Assembly (NCBI GenBank): GCA_905214465.1
Contig: CAJMMD010000028.1
Span: 1-31,509 of the forward strand
DNA: 31,509 nucleotides
Origin: an uncultured bacterium
GTDB lineage: Bacteria; Actinomycetota; Coriobacteriia; Coriobacteriales; Coriobacteriaceae
Reading direction: 5' to 3'
Below the pieces are notes generated by a model. That model made no database searches, was not told the DNA's origin, and was given only the letters and a program-made list of their open reading frames with translations. The position numbers and the translations under genes are program-made. Numbering within the stretch: the stretch's first letter is position 1; the number at the start of each line of letters is the position of its first letter. Below are positions 28,115 to 31,509 of the stretch, piece by piece.

Positions 28115-29518
28115 TTAGAAGTCGGCGTTGCCCACGGTGCGCGGGTGCGGCAGGACGTCGCGGATGTTGCCCACGCCGGTCAGATACATGACCAAGCGCT
28201 CGAAGCCCAGACCGTAGCCGGCGTGCTTGCAGGAACCGTAGCGGCGCAGGTCAAGGTAGTACTTGTACTGCTCGGGATTCATGCCCAGGTCCTTGATGCG
28301 GGCCTCGAGCAGATCCAGGCGCTCCTCGCGCTGGGAGCCACCGATGATCTCGCCGATGCCCGGCACCAGGCAGTCGGCGGCGGCGACGGTCTTGCCGTCC
28401 TCGTTCATGCGCATGTAGAAGGCCTTGATCTCGGCCGGGTAGTCGGTCACGAAGGTCGGGCGCTTAAAGTGCTCCTCGGTCAGGAAACGCTCGTGCTCGG
28501 TCTGCAGGTCAATGCCCCAGCTCACGGGATAGTCAAACTTGTGACCGGCGGCGACGGCCTGCTCCAGGATCTCGACGGCCTCGGTATAGGTGACGCGGGC
28601 AAAGTCGGAGTTTGCCACGTGGTCTAGGCGCTCGAGCAAACCCTTGTCCACAAACTTGTTGAGCATATTGAGCTCGTCGGGGCAGGTGGCCATAACGTCC
28701 TTAAGGACGTACTTGAGCATGGCCTCGGCGTTATCCATGTAGTCGTTAAGGTCGGCAAAGGCCATCTCGGGCTCGATCATCCAAAACTCGGCGGCGTGGC
28801 GCGTGGTGTTGGAGTTTTCGGCGCGGAAGGTGGGGCCAAAGGTGTACACGTCGCCAAAGGCCATGGCAAAGTTCTCGGCATTGAGCTGGCCGGACACGGT
28901 AAGGCTCGCGTGCTTGCCAAAGAAGTCCTGGCTCCAGTCGACCTCGCCGGACTCGGTGAGGGGCGGATTTTTGGGGTCGAGCGTGGTCACGCGGAACATC
29001 TCGCCGGCGCCCTCGCAGTCACTCGTGGTGATGATGGGGGTGTTGACGTAGACAAAGCCCTGCTCCTGGAAGAAGCGGTGGATGGCGGCAGCCGCGACAG
29101 AACGGATGCGGAACACGGCGCGGAACAGGTTGGTGCGCGGGCGCAGGTGCTGCTGGGTGCGCAGGAACTCGACGGTTGCGCGCTTCTTCTGCAGCGGGTA
29201 ATCCGGGGCGCTGACGCCCTCGACCTCAATGGAGGTGGCAGAAAGCTCGAAAGGCTGGGGCGCATCGGGGGTCAGCTTGACGGTGCCGGTGCAAATGAGT
29301 GCGGCCGAGACGTTTTGATGGGCGATCTCGTCGTAGCTGTCGAGTGCCTCGCGGTTCATGACGACCTGCAGGTCGCGGAAGCAGCTGCCGTCGTTGAGCG
29401 TAACAAAGCCAAAGTTCTTCATGTCGCGGATGGACTTGACCCAGCCGGCGACGGTGACGGTCTGGCCGCCAAGCGACTCGGCATCGGCGTAAAGCTGCGC
29501 GATTTTGGTGCGGTTCAC
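28115..29518 (-). CDS. asnS: Asparaginyl-tRNA synthetase
   Basis: A 467-residue class IIb synthetase. The N-terminal OB-fold anticodon-binding domain (VTVAGWVKSIRDMKNFGFVT) precedes the catalytic core with motif 2 in PTFRAENSNTTRHAAEFWMI and motif 3 in GYGLGFERLVMYLTG near the end. The FRAENSNTTRH sequence marks it as Asn- rather than Asp-specific. I prefer GTG 29518 (VNRTKIAQL) with GGAGG four bases upstream; ATG 29530 or 29554 would include that ribosome site in the coding region. Having AsnS means direct charging of tRNA-Asn. Monocistronic, with its own terminator. Confidence 0.94.
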   Translation of the reverse strand: MNRTKIAQLYADAESLGGQTVTVAGWVKSIRDMKNFGFVTLNDGSCFRDLQVVMNREALDSYDEIAHQNVSAALICTGTVKLTPDAPQPFELSATSIEVEGVSAPDYPLQKKRATVEFLRTQQHLRPRTNLFRAVFRIRSVAAAAIHRFFQEQGFVYVNTPIITTSDCEGAGEMFRVTTLDPKNPPLTESGEVDWSQDFFGKHASLTVSGQLNAENFAMAFGDVYTFGPTFRAENSNTTRHAAEFWMIEPEMAFADLNDYMDNAEAMLKYVLKDVMATCPDELNMLNKFVDKGLLERLDHVANSDFARVTYTEAVEILEQAVAAGHKFDYPVSWGIDLQTEHERFLTEEHFKRPTFVTDYPAEIKAFYMRMNEDGKTVAAADCLVPGIGEIIGGSQREERLDLLEARIKDLGMNPEQYKYYLDLRRYGSCKHAGYGLGFERLVMYLTGVGNIRDVLPHPRTVGNADF

Positions 29519-29624
29519 GTATCCTCCCATAACGGTTGAATGATAGTTATCCATACAGTTCGATATTCTAGCAGCTCGGCTCATTTGGGCTATACGGATA
29601 AGGCATTGGCGGGATGGTTTTTCA

Positions 29625-29662
29625 AACGAAAAGCGCCTGCGGCCAAATGGTCGCGGGCGCTT
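29625..29662 (-). terminator. Terminator of crr
   Basis: AAGCGCCTGCGGCC (29631-29644) pairs with GGTCGCGGGCGCTT (29649-29662) with two G-U or mismatch positions; read leftward it is followed by TTTTCGTTT. Confidence 0.82.
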
Positions 29663-29699
29663 GACGAGGTGCCTTTTGGCTGTGTGGCGCGGGGCCTGG

Positions 29700-30263
29700 C
29701 TACTTGGTCTTGGCTACCAGCAGCGGGTCGCCCAGCTTGACGAGCGGGTTGCCGCCGATAAGCGTGCCGGACTCGCCGACATGGTCGATGCTCTTAAGAC
29801 GATCGAGCTCGGAGACGATGACGGTCACGATGTCCTCGTGACCGGCGGCCTTGATGGCCTCGCGGTCGAAACTGATGAGCGGCTGGCCTGCCTTGACCGT
29901 GTCACCCATCTCGACAAAGCGGGCAAAACCTTTGCCGTTCATTTCCACGGTGCCCAGGCCAACATGGATGAACACGCGAAGACCGTCCTCGGTGATCATG
30001 CCGATGGAGTGGTTGGTGACGGTGGTGGCGCCGATGCGGCCGTTGGCGGGCGCATAGATGGTGCCGGTGATGGGCTCGATGCCGTAGCCCTGACCGAGCA
30101 TGCCCGAGGCGATGGTCTCGTCGGGGACCTCGTCCAGGTTGACGAGCACGCCGTTGACGGGGGCATAGATGACGCCTTCGCGGGTGGCGAAACTTGCTGC
30201 GGGCGGAACGGACGCCTCGCCCGTCGAGGTGAAGGTGGACTTAAGCGAATCGAGCAGACCCAT
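29700..30263 (-). CDS. crr: PTS glucose-type EIIA component
   Basis: A 187-residue soluble phosphocarrier that passes phosphate from HPr to a sugar EIIBC partner, and in many bacteria regulates carbon use. The two histidines of the family are in VTNHSIGM and, as the phosphorylated one, in VFIHVGLGTVEMNG; GDTVKAGQPLISFD is the C-terminal signature. Start ATG 30263 (MGLLDSLKS) has GGAGG 6 nt upstream. It stands alone, so its EIIBC partner must be elsewhere. The upstream palindrome may be a carbon-control site. Confidence 0.93.
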   Translation of the reverse strand: MGLLDSLKSTFTSTGEASVPPAASFATREGVIYAPVNGVLVNLDEVPDETIASGMLGQGYGIEPITGTIYAPANGRIGATTVTNHSIGMITEDGLRVFIHVGLGTVEMNGKGFARFVEMGDTVKAGQPLISFDREAIKAAGHEDIVTVIVSELDRLKSIDHVGESGTLIGGNPLVKLGDPLLVAKTK

Positions 30264-30310
30264 AGTTGCCTCCAACGTATCAAGCGCGCATATGGCACGC
30301 GTGTAATGAA

Positions 30311-30340
30311 GCCGGAAACGTTTCGTATGTGTTTCCCGGC
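30311..30340 (-). promoter_or_regulatory. Palindromic LacI/CcpA-like site upstream of crr
   Basis: GAAACGTTTC (30315-30324) is a perfect 10-bp palindrome with the central CG typical of LacI-family and cre operators. A second symmetry, GCCGGAAAC...GTTTCCCGGC, spans 30311-30340. It lies 50-75 bp before crr. A related TGAAACGATAGCG is at about 30367. Confidence 0.45.
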
Positions 30341-30510
30341 ACGGTCAGCGCTCCTATTTTACGCTGTGAAACGATAGCGCTGAGCTGGGATTATGTGATA
30401 TATCAGTTGAAGGTGAACTTATTGCGGGAGTGTTTCTGCGCCCTGGGCCCAACTGGGGTACGCTTGAGAGCGAAAAATGAGTGCGCATAATCTGCGCGAA
30501 GGGAGCACAT

Positions 30511-31413
30511 ATGATTGTCGAGAATCACGCGCTGTGGGGCGAGGAGCCGACCGAGGATTATCCGGCGACGTTTACGTATTTGGGTGCCGAGCCGCTGCCC
30601 GACAAGCCCAATGGCCGCCGCCCCGCGGTAATCATCTGCGGCGGAGGCGGGTTTACGCATATCGCTTCGCACGAGCAGGATCCCGTGGCGTTTGCGTTTT
30701 TGGATCACGGTTACCAGGCCTTTGTGCTCAACTATGTGACGAGTGGCACGGGTGACGTGAGTTTTCCGCACCCGCAGGCGGACCTCGCCAAGATGGTCGC
30801 TACCGTGCGCGCCAACGCCGACGAGTGGCATGTCGATCCCAAGCGCGTGTGCATCGTGGGCTTCTCGGCGGGCGGCATGATTTGCGCTTCGCTGGCAACG
30901 CAGTGGAAGACTGGTCCCTTCGCGGGCCTGGCAGGGGCTCGTCCGGAGGATATTCGTCCCGACGCCGTGGTGCTGGGCTATCCGTTGCTCGACCTTGCCT
31001 ATGTGCGTGATATGCAGACGCGCGACCCGCGCATCGACCTGCGCGTGCCCAAGACGGGTGGCAAGACGGGGCGCGATTTGCTCAACGACTATCTGTCGAT
31101 GGTGACGGGCGGCGAGGCGACCGACGAGCACCTGGCCGACATTTGCCCTACCACGCATGTTTCGCGTCAGATGCCCCCGACCTTTGTGTGGGGCGTGTCC
31201 GACGACAAGACGGCGCCGATCGCGCAGGTTTACCCGTTTGCGCAGCGCATGGCCGAGGAGGGCGTTGCATGCGAGATGCACGTCTTTGACCAGGGTGGCC
31301 ACGGCCTTTCGCTCGGCAACGCCAACACTGCGGTCGACAATGAGGACAAGCAGGTGGCGGTCCGTCCCTGGATCCGCCTAGCCTTCCGCTTCCTGGAGCG
31401 CCACGGGTTTTAG
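30511..31413 (+). CDS. Alpha/beta-hydrolase fold esterase
   Basis: A 300-residue soluble hydrolase without signal peptide, similar in layout to bacterial BD-FAE/acetyl-xylan-esterase-like carboxylesterases. The oxyanion region is IICGGGGFTHIAS (a GGGGF variant of HGGG), the nucleophile elbow is GFSAGG, the acid is probably the Asp in WGVSDDKTAP, and the histidine is in DQGGHGLSLG. Start ATG 30511 (MIVENHALWG) has GGGAG 5 nt away; the frame start at 30481 would include that ribosome site. Natural substrate is unknown; plant or mucin-linked acyl esters are possible in a gut setting. Confidence 0.85.
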   Translation: MIVENHALWGEEPTEDYPATFTYLGAEPLPDKPNGRRPAVIICGGGGFTHIASHEQDPVAFAFLDHGYQAFVLNYVTSGTGDVSFPHPQADLAKMVATVRANADEWHVDPKRVCIVGFSAGGMICASLATQWKTGPFAGLAGARPEDIRPDAVVLGYPLLDLAYVRDMQTRDPRIDLRVPKTGGKTGRDLLNDYLSMVTGGEATDEHLADICPTTHVSRQMPPTFVWGVSDDKTAPIAQVYPFAQRMAEEGVACEMHVFDQGGHGLSLGNANTAVDNEDKQVAVRPWIRLAFRFLERHGF

Positions 31414-31439
31414 TTACGGCGTTTTGCCAAACGCCGTAA
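31414..31439. terminator. Hairpin after the esterase
   Basis: TTACGGCGTTT (31414-31424) pairs perfectly with AAACGCCGTAA (31429-31439), loop TGCC, starting directly after the stop codon. There is no T-run on the plus strand, so termination may depend on Rho or be weak. Confidence 0.55.
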
Positions 31440-31509
31440 CCGCATGACGCTGCAAGCCCGCCAGAGCGGCAATCTGCCTTTCAACTTCGGCGGCATGACC
31501 AGAAGGTCA

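Noticed and set aside
31410..31508. Partial minus-strand frame at the right edge (reads LLVMPPKLKGRLPLWRAC near its start)
   Set aside because: It is only about 31 codons within the window, overlaps the esterase stop and hairpin, and a competing frame is equally plausible; the next sequence is needed.

Overview
The window looks like chromosomal DNA of a high-GC Gram-positive gut actinobacterium of the class Coriobacteriia, most likely Collinsella. This is inferred from gene content, protein character and a core gene order that resembles the Firmicutes disA-ispDF-cysS-rlmB-yacP-rpmG-secE-nusG-rplKA cluster. No database was consulted.

Layout. (1) Positions 1-5200 are accessory and AT-richer at the left. 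An ABC exporter subunit (309-1913) is followed by a graveyard of fragments: a second ABC subunit, the tail of a PepD dipeptidase, and a short scar resembling the neighbouring hipB. Next is a HipBA-type kinase toxin/antitoxin pair read leftward, whose promoter region carries three identical-format operators exactly 27 bp apart, and then the manganese exporter MntP. (2) Positions 5413-10944 form a compact rightward run: disA, ispD, ispF, cysS, rlmB and a YacP/Rae1 ribonuclease. (3) Positions 11169-16338 are the translation and transcription core: tRNA-Thr(TGT), then tRNA-Tyr, tRNA-Thr(GGT), tRNA-Met and tuf from one strong promoter, then rpmG, tRNA-Trp, secE, nusG, rplK and rplA. An L1-binding RNA mimic precedes rplA. 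The non-coding stretch 11284-11864 is packed with palindromic repeats.

(4) Positions 16525-17944 hold a leucine operon fossil. The leader peptide and attenuator look intact, but leuA has lost its start codon, carries an in-frame TGA, and is joined out of frame by a deletion to the 3' part of leuB; leuC and leuD are absent. (5) Positions 18296-22823, leftward, hold an ECF sigma factor with an overlapping membrane anti-sigma-like protein, and a translationally coupled pair: a signal-less protein with a ParB-like domain fused to a BMP/Med-type binding domain, plus a calcineurin-like phosphoesterase. (6) Positions 22916-30263, leftward, hold an MscS channel, a 38-residue secreted-peptide gene, a three-gene ABC importer of the TrpXYZ type, a helix-turn-helix/WYL-like regulator, asnS and a PTS EIIA (crr). 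(7) Positions 30511-31413, rightward, encode an alpha/beta-hydrolase esterase.

At least three dispersed palindromic families recur between genes: a CCACCACAAAGG hairpin with five copies, a 55-56 bp TGTTACAGAT dyad with four copies in two tandem pairs, and a roughly 120-nt inverted repeat. The least familiar coding unit is the ParB-like/BMP fusion with its coupled phosphoesterase. The best-supported regulatory novelties are the triple 27-bp-phased hipBA operator and the intact leu attenuator left in front of a dead operon.
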